From positions 1,426,001 through 1,490,000 of the forward strand of contig NZ_CP166919.1 in NCBI RefSeq assembly GCF_041379765.1: a stretch of 64,000 nt of DNA, written 5' to 3'. The stretch's first letter is position 1. Every line of letters starts with the position of its first letter. Shown here in pieces: positions 45,994 to 54,084 of this stretch. This stretch comes from Thalassotalea sp. Sam97. GTDB lineage: Bacteria; Pseudomonadota; Gammaproteobacteria; Enterobacterales; Alteromonadaceae. The position numbers were made by a program, and so were the translations under genes. The notes under the pieces are model-generated. The model had not been told where the DNA came from. It saw nothing but the letters and a program-made list of their open reading frames with translations, and ran no database searches.

Positions 45994-46954
45994 AGCGACT
46001 CCGGGTTATTATGATTACTGGCCCTATCACAACAGACCCAAAATAACGTGGCCCAACGGAGCACGCATCGCGTTTTGGGTAGCACCTAACATTGAGTTTT
46101 ATGAATTAGACCCGCCCGTTAATCCGCACCGAGTGGCTTGGCCACAGCCGTATCCAGCCATCGCAGGCTACTCTATTCGAGATTATGGCAATCGGGTAGG
46201 GCACATCAGGCAAATGCGTTTACTCGACAAATACGGTATTCGAGGCTCAATTTCACTGTCGACGGCGCTTTGTGATCATCACCCCGAAATAATCAGTATG
46301 TGCAGCGAACGAGATTGGGAGTTTTTTTCCCATGGTATATACAACACCCGTTATACCTACGGTATGAGCGAACAACAAGAGCGCGACATGATCAAACAGT
46401 CCATGGAAGCGATATACCAGCACACCGGGCAAATGTGTGCTGGTTACTTGGCTCCCGCGCTATCGCATTCTGAGTTGACCATTGATTTGTTTGCCGAAGT
46501 GGGTAGCGAACTGTTTGGTGATCAAGCAGGAATTTATACCTGTGACTTATTCCATGATGATCAGCCAACGCCTATTCGTACGCGCTCAAATAAACGTTTT
46601 GTGTCGATTCCTTATTCACTCGAGATGAACGACACCATCGCGTTTGTCGTCAACAAGGTTGAACCTCGTCGTTATGGGCAAATGCTGAAAGATAATTTTG
46701 ATCGTCTTTACGCCGAAGGGCAGCAATCGGGCACGGTCATGTGTATTCCCACTCATAATTATCAAATAAGTTGCCCACATCGCTTAAAAGCATTTGAAGA
46801 AGCGCTTGATTATATTACGTCACATGATGATGTATGGGTGACAACCGGCAGAGACATTGCGCAATACTATCGAGACCATTACTTCGATATGATGCGCCAA
46901 GATATCAAAGAACGTCATGCAGTGTCCTTGGCGCCGGATGAAAAGGGTATGTAG
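45989..46954 (+). CDS. Polysaccharide deacetylase-like (CE4) hydrolase, PuuE/imidase type, first copy
   Basis: The product is 321 aa with no signal peptide, so it is cytoplasmic and unlikely to act on a polysaccharide. It has the layout of PuuE allantoinase-like CE4 proteins: RIAFWVAPNIEFYELDPP, YSIRDYGNRVGHIR, EFFSHGIYNTRYTYGMSEQQ in part, PTHNYQISCPHRL and VWVTTGRDIAQYY. The His of SHGIYN and the His of PTHNY are likely metal ligands. Cytoplasmic relatives open cyclic amides (allantoin, cyclic imides). It is 22 nt upstream of a second copy. Confidence 0.72.
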   Translation: MKATPGYYDYWPYHNRPKITWPNGARIAFWVAPNIEFYELDPPVNPHRVAWPQPYPAIAGYSIRDYGNRVGHIRQMRLLDKYGIRGSISLSTALCDHHPEIISMCSERDWEFFSHGIYNTRYTYGMSEQQERDMIKQSMEAIYQHTGQMCAGYLAPALSHSELTIDLFAEVGSELFGDQAGIYTCDLFHDDQPTPIRTRSNKRFVSIPYSLEMNDTIAFVVNKVEPRRYGQMLKDNFDRLYAEGQQSGTVMCIPTHNYQISCPHRLKAFEEALDYITSHDDVWVTTGRDIAQYYRDHYFDMMRQDIKERHAVSLAPDEKGM

Positions 46955-46976
46955 CCAGTACTAAAGGTTTAAAGCG

Positions 46977-47900
46977 ATGACATTAGATAAACACTATATG
47001 CAATACCCAAAGCGCCGTTACGGTATGGATCACGAGCGTTATACCTGGTCGATGCTCGCACAGCGTAACCCTGTAACGTGGCCTGATAATAAAAAACTTG
47101 CTGTATGGGTTAATGCAGGTTTGCAATTTTACCCGCTCAATCAACGGGGCATTCCGTTTAAGGTACCGGGTGGTATGACAATGCCTTATCCCGATTTACG
47201 TCACTTTACCTTGCGAGATTATGGCAATCGGGTTGGCATATACCGCTTTTTAGATATGTTCGATCGTTATGATGTTAAACCGACGTTTGCAATCAGCACA
47301 GCGTTAGCACAACAAACGCCATATCTTATGGAGCAGTTGGTTAAGCGTGGCGATGAAATCATGTGTCATGGTTGGCATATGGACGCGCTACATTATGGTG
47401 GACAAGATAACGCAGCAGAAGCAGAACTTGTCCAGCAATCGCTGTCTATTTTGCGAGAATTAAGTGGCCAGGCGATAAGAGGCTGGGTATCGCCCGCCAA
47501 AAATCAAAGTGAAAAAACCCCAGAATTATTGAAGCAAAATGGCATCGACTTTCACTGTGATTGGGTCAACGATGATATGCCTTATCGCTTTCATACCGAG
47601 TGTGGTGATATGTGGTCGATGCCGTTATCTACTGAGCTTAGTGATCAATATATTTTGATGAATAATTTACACAGTGAACAAAGTTATCTTGAGCAAATAC
47701 TTGATGCCACTGACGTGTTGGCAACGGAAGCGAGTGAGCAGGGAGGGCGGATTTTGGCACTCCAAATTCATCCATGGCTGCTCGGTCAACCGCACCGCAT
47801 TGGTTATTTAGAGCAGGTGTTTCATGCGTTAGCGAACAGAACGGATGTGTGGTTTGCTTCTGCCAGTGACATCTTAGATAGCTTTATTGAGCAACAATAA
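46977..47900 (+). CDS. Polysaccharide deacetylase-like (CE4) hydrolase, PuuE/imidase type, second copy
   Basis: The product is 307 aa, a distant paralogue of the preceding gene with the same framework: LAVWVNAGLQFYPLNQRG, FTLRDYGNRVGIYRFLDMF, IMCHGWHMDALHYGG, DFHCDWVNDDMPYRFHT, LQIHPWLLGQPHR and VWFASASDILDSF. HGWHMD and the His in IHPWL are the likely metal ligands. The WVNDD.PY block is one I associate with PuuE-type allantoinases. The two copies may form a heteromer or act on successive ring amides (inference). Confidence 0.72.
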   Translation: MTLDKHYMQYPKRRYGMDHERYTWSMLAQRNPVTWPDNKKLAVWVNAGLQFYPLNQRGIPFKVPGGMTMPYPDLRHFTLRDYGNRVGIYRFLDMFDRYDVKPTFAISTALAQQTPYLMEQLVKRGDEIMCHGWHMDALHYGGQDNAAEAELVQQSLSILRELSGQAIRGWVSPAKNQSEKTPELLKQNGIDFHCDWVNDDMPYRFHTECGDMWSMPLSTELSDQYILMNNLHSEQSYLEQILDATDVLATEASEQGGRILALQIHPWLLGQPHRIGYLEQVFHALANRTDVWFASASDILDSFIEQQ

Positions 47901-48037
47901 TATAACGTTACCAATTAGCGATAAGCGCGAATAACGTGCATACGTTGTTGAGTAATCTGCTATTCATGGCAAAGTTGTGCATGCCAAAACAGCATGCTCT
48001 TTGCGACGCGATGTACTAATGCAACGACAATGGGCAG

Positions 48038-48478
48038 TTAAATTTCGACGATATTGACAACTTGTGTGGCGCCATCACTGGTCAGTGTAAATTTTGCGTC
48101 TTTATAACGAGGTGGCCCCATAGAGCCTTTAGCGTTATTGGATGTAGCAACAGGTTCACGCGGGATCCCTAGCCAATTGGCATCCATTTCTTTGTTTTGA
48201 TCCCAGTCTTGGAAAATATGCAATCCGTATTCGCCTTCGGGTAAGTCTAAATTGGTGGTGATTACGCCATCCGTCACTTCGTTTTTCAAGGTAACGATGT
48301 GCTGATGAAAAATGTCACGTTGTTTGTCTTCCATCCATGTTTTCTTTGATGTGTATACGTTGATCACCAAATCACCTTTATCGGATGTTAAACCGTGTAC
48401 TTCAACGGTTAACGAGGCGGCAAAGCTTGATGCACAAAACAGTGATGCAGCGCAAGCCAGGGATGTTGTCCAGTTCAT
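48038..48478 (-). CDS. Secreted DUF2141 protein
   Basis: The product is 146 aa with a signal peptide (LACAASLFCASSFA-AS). The mature part has the DUF2141 pattern: a G.L.I.VY segment (KGDLVINVYTSKKTW), LPEGEYGLHIFQDWDQNKEMD and the C-terminal GPPRYKDAKFTL. These are small periplasmic or secreted beta-sandwich proteins of unknown function. It is transcribed toward the CE4 genes. Confidence 0.82.
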   Translation of the reverse strand: MNWTTSLACAASLFCASSFAASLTVEVHGLTSDKGDLVINVYTSKKTWMEDKQRDIFHQHIVTLKNEVTDGVITTNLDLPEGEYGLHIFQDWDQNKEMDANWLGIPREPVATSNNAKGSMGPPRYKDAKFTLTSDGATQVVNIVEI

Positions 48479-48515
48479 AGAGTACCTCTTATAAGCCAGT
48501 TGCCTATTTAGTTGC

Positions 48516-49010
48516 TTAAGCCAATTCTTTCGTCAGTTGCGCGTAACGCCCTGCGTAGAATACTAAGGGCTCTTTATTCGATTTAACATCAAAAGCTAAT
48601 ACTCTGCCAACCATGATCAGATGGTCGCCACCTTGATATTGGTGCTCAAGCTCGCATTGAAATCGAGCATAATAATGGGTTAATAGTGGCACACCATAAG
48701 CGCTCATTTCAGTTGTGGTTTGCGCAAATTTGTCGGCACCTTGGCGAGCAAATAAGTTCGATAATTGTTGTTGATCGTCTGCAAGTACATGCACGGCAAA
48801 ATGCTTAGCTTCAATAAACGCTGGCAATGAATGCGCGCGTTTATCAATACTCCAAAGGATCAACGGTGGTGTTAACGATACGGAATTAAAGCTGGATATG
48901 GTCATGCCGATTTTCTCATCACCTAGCGCCGTGGTCATGATGGTTACCCCTGTTGGGAATGTCCCAAGGGCATTTCGAAACAATGTTGCGTCAATTGTGG
49001 GCGCAGTCAT
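48516..49010 (-). CDS. Flavin reductase (HpaC/NtaB-like)
   Basis: The product is 164 aa of the flavin-reductase-like split-barrel family. It has the family opening LFRNALGTFPTGVTIMTT and GMTISSFNSVSLTPPLILWS, then the C-terminal HLIMVGRVLAF. Such enzymes use NAD(P)H to reduce FMN or FAD for a two-component monooxygenase. The ACAD-like flavoenzyme at 59768-61039 is a candidate partner. It lies downstream of the beta-barrel gene in the same operon, across a 14-bp tandem duplication. Confidence 0.85.
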   Translation of the reverse strand: MTAPTIDATLFRNALGTFPTGVTIMTTALGDEKIGMTISSFNSVSLTPPLILWSIDKRAHSLPAFIEAKHFAVHVLADDQQQLSNLFARQGADKFAQTTTEMSAYGVPLLTHYYARFQCELEHQYQGGDHLIMVGRVLAFDVKSNKEPLVFYAGRYAQLTKELA

Positions 49011-49034
49011 AGTGTCTCCCTCATAGTGTTTCGT
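49007..49034 (-). repeat. 14-bp tandem duplication at a gene junction
   Basis: TCATAGTGTCTCCC (49007-49020) is followed by TCATAGTGTTTCGT (49021-49034). It fills exactly the gap between the flavin reductase start and the stop of the upstream gene on the minus strand. Confidence 0.7.
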
Positions 49035-50017
49035 TAACTCACACCGTTACCTAGATAACGTGCTGACAATACGCACTCACCTTGGGTCCAATTTAGGACG
49101 CCAAACGTGGTATAGCGCTCTTTGTTTGATTGATAAAATTGCCACACACAACACAAGGTATGATCATCATCAATGAGTGTGTCACGACTTTTTAGCTTGA
49201 ATGCTTCACCGTAAAAATGCTGTGTACTCCATAGATAACGGCCATACGCACGGCCATTGCCAAACACATCCGGGCCATGAAAACTATGCGTGTTGTTAAC
49301 GCGAGAACGCTTGTAACTAAATTGTCGATCAATAGCCCCCGTAATGCTCACGGTGACTTGGGCATCGGTCAAGGTTAATGGCAGGTAGTCAATAACCACA
49401 TCAGCATGACCAAGTAATGTTTGCTCGTCATCGTAAACGTCTAATGTCCCGGTCCAAGAGCCTTGATGTTTTACGGGTAAGATAAATGGTTTGAGTGCGT
49501 TTTGTCGTTCACTGTCGAGAAACTCTGCGACCTTTTGTTGAGTTTGCACATTGCTATCGTGATCGTCAGTCACCACATAAAGCCCGTTGAATACAGCAAT
49601 CAATGTATCTGCTTCAAACAATTGTGAGGAATAGACTTGCAGGCCATGCTCTGGCAGGATGAGGTTAACGGTGCGCAGATCTGTGTTCCAACCCGGTGAA
49701 AAATAGTTCGAGTCGACGAGTAAGCCATAAGGGCGCCCTGAACCAATGAAATCGGGTCCGCAATAAACTCGGTCTTGATCGGAGTCGATAACGCCAAATT
49801 CAAAACGCGCGCCTGCGGTATCAAAGCGATTACGTAATGGCCCGGCATTTTGAAAGTTGGTTTCCATCCAATAGGTGGTTTTATCGCCTTCAAATACCGA
49901 TGCTCGATTGACTTTATTAAAACCGGTATGGCTGCCATCAGCATCAAACACACTGGGCAGTCCGTGCCATTCACCGCTGATCGCTTGTTGAAAATTACTG
50001 GGTTTTTTATTCGTCAT
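49034..50017 (-). CDS. Unrecognised protein with internal duplication, probably lipocalin-like beta-barrels
   Basis: The product is 327 aa with no signal peptide. Two halves share a motif: GPDFIGSGRPYG at residues 87-98 and GPDVFGNGRAYG at 248-259. Each half starts with a G.W.G segment (GEWHG near 15, GSWTG near 186). Alternating hydrophobic strands suggest two lipocalin or DUF3598-like barrels that could bind a hydrophobic ligand. It is first in an operon with the flavin reductase. I cannot name a function; binding of the pathway substrate is an inference from the cluster. Confidence 0.6.
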   Translation of the reverse strand: MTNKKPSNFQQAISGEWHGLPSVFDADGSHTGFNKVNRASVFEGDKTTYWMETNFQNAGPLRNRFDTAGARFEFGVIDSDQDRVYCGPDFIGSGRPYGLLVDSNYFSPGWNTDLRTVNLILPEHGLQVYSSQLFEADTLIAVFNGLYVVTDDHDSNVQTQQKVAEFLDSERQNALKPFILPVKHQGSWTGTLDVYDDEQTLLGHADVVIDYLPLTLTDAQVTVSITGAIDRQFSYKRSRVNNTHSFHGPDVFGNGRAYGRYLWSTQHFYGEAFKLKSRDTLIDDDHTLCCVWQFYQSNKERYTTFGVLNWTQGECVLSARYLGNGVS

Positions 50018-50255
50018 GACTGCGTCTCTGGTTGTAACCTATTTGGTTTAGCTGTTGTTCAGTGCTTAGCGCTTGTTCGGAATATGCTGTTATCAAGCTT
50101 ATTTGGACCGTACGTCGTTCTTATTACCATCTTAGCTACGGTGATAACAGATATTGTTTATAGCATTTGGCACCTATTGAACAAATGCGAAAAAGCAAAA
50201 ACACCGCGGATCCCCTGTACTGTTACTTTGCAACTCTCATCTCGCGACTATCACC

Positions 50256-51725
50256 TTAATGCGAATCAAGCATAGTTGGGCATAAGCGAAGAAGCTCCGC
50301 CTGATGCACAACTTGATCGCCGCTAAGGGCAAAACCCAGTATTTCACCGTGATCATTTTTTAATAACGCTTGCACACCTTGCTCACGGTCAACGACTGTG
50401 TGCCATTGTCCTAGTGATGGGTTTGCTGGTAAGCAAACAACAACAGGATGTATGGTCGTTTTAATGATGATTGGCATGGCAGGATAGTGCACCTTACTAG
50501 GCATACCGCACAATGTCTTTGCTAATGCTTTGGCTTGCTGCATGAGAGGGGCAATGTAAAACATCAATAAACCATCGACTTCGGCGCAATCGCCAAGGGC
50601 ATAGATATTTGGCTTGGACGTTTGTAAATATTGATTAGTGATGATGCCTCGGTTCGTTTCGATGCCTGCATTTTGAGCAAGCTCTATTGCAGGCTTGAGT
50701 CCTGTAGCCGCCAAAACCATGTCCGCTTCAATCGACTCACCGTGCGCTAATTTAACGCAGACGCCGGATTGTGTCGGTTCAACGCTGTCGACGGAAGCGT
50801 CAAAATGACAGCGCGCGCCTTGAGATTGTAATGCGTTGGCAAGACGCGTTGAGATACTGTTGGGTGCGAGACGAGTGAGCAGTGTTGGCATAGGGTCAAC
50901 AATATCAACCTGAAATCCGGCCTGTAAAAGATCGTTCGCGTATTCACAGCCAATTAATCCTGCGCCAATAATAACCACATGCTTTTGATGCGTGGCCACC
51001 GTCTTGGTTCGAAAGCACCGATAGTCATCTAAGCTGTTGATGCTATAAACTTTTCCTGGGCATTGTTGTAAAGTTGGGGGCAAATTGCTGTAAGCCCCTG
51101 TTGCCAAGACCAGTTTATCGAATTGATAAAGACTGTGGTCATCGCATAGGATCGTTTGCTGGTTGATGTTAATGTCGGTGATCTTGGTATGCACCTGAAT
51201 GTCGAGTCGGTATTGCTGTGCCATTTGTTCGGCGGTTTTTTGAATGAGATCTCCGGCTGTTTTATCGTTGGCAAACCCTGTTGATAGCATAGGTTTTGAA
51301 TAGAAACTGCCATCATCAGCAGTGAATAAACGAATAGAAACGTCGGGATCGTTGCGACGAATTTCTTTGGCGAGTGAATAACCGGCAAGCCCAGTACCAA
51401 TGATGGCGATCCGCTCAGCACTTGCTTCAGATTTTGTCGCGGCGATAGGTGCTTGTTGCGGTTGTGCTAGGGGGGAACGTTGCACCGGCGGTACTGGTGT
51501 CAACGACTCGGTGCTAGGTGACGTAGCTTCAGGGACCGCGTCTACTGAACCATGCACTTCAATCATCTCAAAGTCTTCTTTACCGACGCCACATTCTGGG
51601 CATAGCCAATCACTGGGAATATCTTGCCAACGCGTGCCGGGTTCAATACCGTCTTCAGGCCAGCCTTTGGCTTCATCATAGACCCAGCCACAAACCTGGC
51701 ATTCCCATATTTTGTATTGCGTCAT
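50256..51725 (-). CDS. Rubredoxin - NAD(P)H rubredoxin reductase fusion
   Basis: The product is 489 aa. Residues 1-55 are a complete rubredoxin with CQVCGW (Cys 9 and 12) and LCPECG (Cys 42 and 45). A Pro/Ala/Gln-rich linker follows, then a two-nucleotide-domain FAD reductase: IAIIGTGLAGYSLAKEIR, VVIIGAGLIGCEYANDLL and NIYALGDCAEVDG. These proteins carry electrons from NAD(P)H to an oxygenase. The Rieske oxygenase at 52031 is transcribed divergently from the same region and lacks its own reductase, so it is the likely acceptor. ATG 51725 aligns with normal rubredoxin starts. Confidence 0.9.
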   Translation of the reverse strand: MTQYKIWECQVCGWVYDEAKGWPEDGIEPGTRWQDIPSDWLCPECGVGKEDFEMIEVHGSVDAVPEATSPSTESLTPVPPVQRSPLAQPQQAPIAATKSEASAERIAIIGTGLAGYSLAKEIRRNDPDVSIRLFTADDGSFYSKPMLSTGFANDKTAGDLIQKTAEQMAQQYRLDIQVHTKITDININQQTILCDDHSLYQFDKLVLATGAYSNLPPTLQQCPGKVYSINSLDDYRCFRTKTVATHQKHVVIIGAGLIGCEYANDLLQAGFQVDIVDPMPTLLTRLAPNSISTRLANALQSQGARCHFDASVDSVEPTQSGVCVKLAHGESIEADMVLAATGLKPAIELAQNAGIETNRGIITNQYLQTSKPNIYALGDCAEVDGLLMFYIAPLMQQAKALAKTLCGMPSKVHYPAMPIIIKTTIHPVVVCLPANPSLGQWHTVVDREQGVQALLKNDHGEILGFALSGDQVVHQAELLRLCPTMLDSH

Positions 51726-51786
51726 TAATGTTTTCCTCAGAGCCGATGGATAGTCGTTTTGGTGCATTCGTCATAGGACAAATCAA

Positions 51787-51810
51787 TGTTATATTGATAT
51801 AACATAATAC
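51787..51810. promoter_or_regulatory. Candidate operator 1 (TGTTATA-N4-TATAACA)
   Basis: A perfect palindrome, TGTTATA (51787-51793), TTGA, TATAACA (51798-51804), sits between the divergent rubredoxin reductase and Rieske oxygenase genes. It contains GATATAACATAATAC, which recurs in related form at 53944 and 57129. The rest of the 305-bp region 51726-52030 has no gene. Confidence 0.55.
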
Positions 51811-52030
51811 TTGATGGTATGGTTTGACAATAGTTAGCTGATAAATACCTGATGTTACAGGGAGATACGTTAGCCATATGAATTGATATAAATCGATTTT
51901 ACTGGCTAGCGCGCTGTTTTTTGCGAGCAAGTGGACGTATTCTTCTATCTATCAGGCGACTTAATAATATCCATTGCTAGGTCAACAGGCCCTAGCAGGG
52001 CTCGTGGCCTCTAACGTAGGAGAATATGTG

Positions 52031-53251
52031 ATGATAACAAACTTATGGTACGTCGCTGAATGGTCTGACACAGTTAAAGACAAGCCAGTGAAAGCGAAAC
52101 TGTTGGGACAAAATCTCGTACTGTTTCGTGACTTACAAGGCAAAGTGATGTGTCTTGCCGATGTTTGTTTGCATCGCGGTGGCTCACTGTCTGGAGGTTG
52201 GGTAAACAAAAAACGAGACTGCGTTGTCTGTCCCTATCATGGCTGGGAATATAACGGCAAAGGAAAGTGTCAAAAAATTCCATCGGAAGGGGATGATTTT
52301 AAGGTGCCACCGCGCTTTAAAGTTGATGCCTATCCGGTAGAAGAAAAATACGGCATGATTTGGGTGTTTATGGGCGACTTAGAAGAAGACAAACGTTATC
52401 CCATTCCGCCATTACCTGAATTTGACAACCCACAATGGCGCGGCTTAAAAACTGAATTTACTTGGCAGGCGGAAGCATCGCGGGTGGTTGAAAATGGCAT
52501 CGATATTGCGCATGCCTCGTTTGTTCACCCGGTATTTGGTTATCCATCGACTGCCGAGGATAACTATATAGATGCGGTCGAAAAGCACGAATGGTGGGCA
52601 AAATCGACTAATGTTATGTTTCCGCCACAACTTAAAGGTGGCTTTTTAGGCTGGCGTAATTTCATCCGAAAAGATAAGCAGGAAACGCGTGTTCATCCAG
52701 AGTGGCACTTGCCTGGAATGGTGGTGAGGATCCAAATTGATTTACGTCCAGGTTGGCACATTGTAATGTTTGATGCCAATACCCCAATTGATGAGCATAC
52801 CACCCGTACTTTTGCCTGGCAGTTTAGAACCTTTTTCAAACAAAAAATGTTTGATAAAGGCTCAATGAAACGACTAAACACCATTTTGCAAGAAGATGCA
52901 GCCATTGTTGAAGCCTCTAATCCGTATTACTTACCTGAAACCTTAGCCAACGAAGTCTCCGTTAAATCGGATAAATTTATGAGTACATTTCGCATGGCTA
53001 GACGTAAATTAATTGAGGAAAAAGGCTGGCAAATTGACATGGATAAACGCGATGAGTATCACGGTAAGAAAGTGTTGACCATTGCGTCTCCTGTACGTCG
53101 TGAAGCGGAACAAGAAGGACAGGGATGGGTATTTGAAAAAATGCCAACGGTACCAGCAAGTAAGGGGCAAAATGTAAAAAATCAATTTGAGCAAGATGTG
53201 GAAAAACTTACTACCGATTCAGCCAATTCAAACGACAGTTTTGTGGTTTAA
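52031..53251 (+). CDS. Rieske non-haem iron oxygenase, alpha subunit (PAO/VanA-like)
   Basis: The product is 406 aa. The Rieske 2Fe-2S ligands are C46-x-H48 in CLHRGG and C67-x2-H70 in CPYHGWEYNG. The mononuclear iron site is in ENGIDIAHASFVH (H161, H166, with D158 bridging). The layout fits single-component-terminal oxygenases such as vanillate demethylase and plant pheophorbide a oxygenase (PAO). The N-terminal domain and the YNGKGKCQKIPS run recall PAO, but PAO's C-terminal CxxC is absent. The ribosome binding site AGGAGA is 7 nt before ATG 52031. Electrons probably come from the divergent rubredoxin reductase. Confidence 0.88.
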   Translation: MITNLWYVAEWSDTVKDKPVKAKLLGQNLVLFRDLQGKVMCLADVCLHRGGSLSGGWVNKKRDCVVCPYHGWEYNGKGKCQKIPSEGDDFKVPPRFKVDAYPVEEKYGMIWVFMGDLEEDKRYPIPPLPEFDNPQWRGLKTEFTWQAEASRVVENGIDIAHASFVHPVFGYPSTAEDNYIDAVEKHEWWAKSTNVMFPPQLKGGFLGWRNFIRKDKQETRVHPEWHLPGMVVRIQIDLRPGWHIVMFDANTPIDEHTTRTFAWQFRTFFKQKMFDKGSMKRLNTILQEDAAIVEASNPYYLPETLANEVSVKSDKFMSTFRMARRKLIEEKGWQIDMDKRDEYHGKKVLTIASPVRREAEQEGQGWVFEKMPTVPASKGQNVKNQFEQDVEKLTTDSANSNDSFVV

Positions 53252-53274
53252 CCTAATGGGCTAAATGTAGCTAA

Positions 53275-53316
53275 GTAGGTATAGCTCAGTAGATTTAGGA
53301 GAGTAAGTTTATCGGA
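53275..53316 (+). repeat. Three degenerate 14-bp tandem repeats
   Basis: GTAGGTATAGCTCA (53275), GTAGATTTAGGAGA (53289) and GTAAGTTTATCGGA (53303) occur in direct succession after the Rieske oxygenase stop. The first matches the unit GTAGGTAGCCCTCA at 45938 in 11 of 14 positions, so the two arrays may be related. Confidence 0.5.
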
Positions 53317-53322
53317 TCACGT

Positions 53323-53904
53323 TTAGGTAACGAGATGTTGCCATATCGTTGCCTTAAAAGGTTGCTCATGTACCGCTCCAGTTGTGCCTCGCGGATCGAG
53401 AGGGTGACGTTTTAAACATTGCGATGAAAGCTTTTTGCCATGGGCGGTTAAGGTCCGTATGGCCATTCCGTGACGATATAATACGGTATGACGAATACGT
53501 GTTGTCGGACTGGTTAAGACGATGAAGTCCGGTTCCATATAGACATCGGTGGCTTGGTTTAACTGGCGAGAATTAAAAGTGACAATGTTCGGTCCACCAC
53601 TCATGCCAATGTTTTCGTAAGCGCCCTCGCCGAGTGAATCAAACACCAAGACACCGTTAATAAGGGTTGCCGTAAAGGTTTTTGCTGTTGCTTTTCTGCC
53701 ATTCAAATGGACATTGGTTAGCTTCAACGTTTGCTCACAAAAATCGATATACACTAAATTTTCAAACGGCGATTGACCGGGCGTACCTGATAGATTATCG
53801 CTTTTCAAAGGCTGTCCATCTAACTCAAAGCAGTCTACTTTATCATGCCATATACCGTGCATGTTCGTTAGTGTATGTCCGACGCTACCATGGGGGAATT
53901 TCAT
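53323..53904 (-). CDS. Unrecognised beta-barrel-like protein
   Basis: The product is 193 aa without a signal peptide. It has a GIWHDKVDCF start segment, a run of short amphipathic strands, and a C-terminal RIRHTVLYRHGMAIRTLTAH resembling the closing strands of lipocalin or DUF3598-type barrels. It is divergent from the NYC1-like SDR and convergent with the Rieske oxygenase. A role in binding a hydrophobic pathway compound is possible but is inference from context only. Confidence 0.55.
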   Translation of the reverse strand: MKFPHGSVGHTLTNMHGIWHDKVDCFELDGQPLKSDNLSGTPGQSPFENLVYIDFCEQTLKLTNVHLNGRKATAKTFTATLINGVLVFDSLGEGAYENIGMSGGPNIVTFNSRQLNQATDVYMEPDFIVLTSPTTRIRHTVLYRHGMAIRTLTAHGKKLSSQCLKRHPLDPRGTTGAVHEQPFKATIWQHLVT

Positions 53905-53937
53905 TATGATGTTCCAGTGTAAAATATCTTTATTTGT

Positions 53938-53958
53938 GTTATAGATATAACATTATCT
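53938..53958. promoter_or_regulatory. Candidate operator 2 (GTTATA-GA-TATAAC)
   Basis: GTTATA (53938-53943) and TATAAC (53946-53951) form a perfect palindrome with a 2-nt spacer. Overlapping it, GATATAACATTATCT matches the motif of operators 1 and 3. It lies in the divergent region between the 193-aa protein and the SDR. Confidence 0.55.
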
Positions 53959-54012
53959 CATTATGGTGGTGGGCTCAAGTCCGCAGTCCCTCATGTATGA
54001 TGATGGTAACAT

Positions 54013-54032
54013 TGTGACTCTGCATAGAGTCA
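54013..54032. repeat. 7-bp inverted repeat upstream of the SDR
   Basis: GTGACTC (54013-54019) and GAGTCAC (54026-54032) are separated by TGCATA. It lies 52 nt before the SDR start. It could be an operator or an mRNA hairpin. Confidence 0.4.
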
Positions 54033-54084
54033 CCCCTAAATTGAGTAATCATAAATCGACTAACCACTAATAAGCGAGGTTGTT

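Noticed and set aside
53323..53904. Stay-Green (SGR) Mg-dechelatase in the chlorophyll-like island
   Set aside because: I looked for an SGR-like pattern in the unknown 193-aa protein; its conserved segments do not fit, so no dechelatase is claimed.
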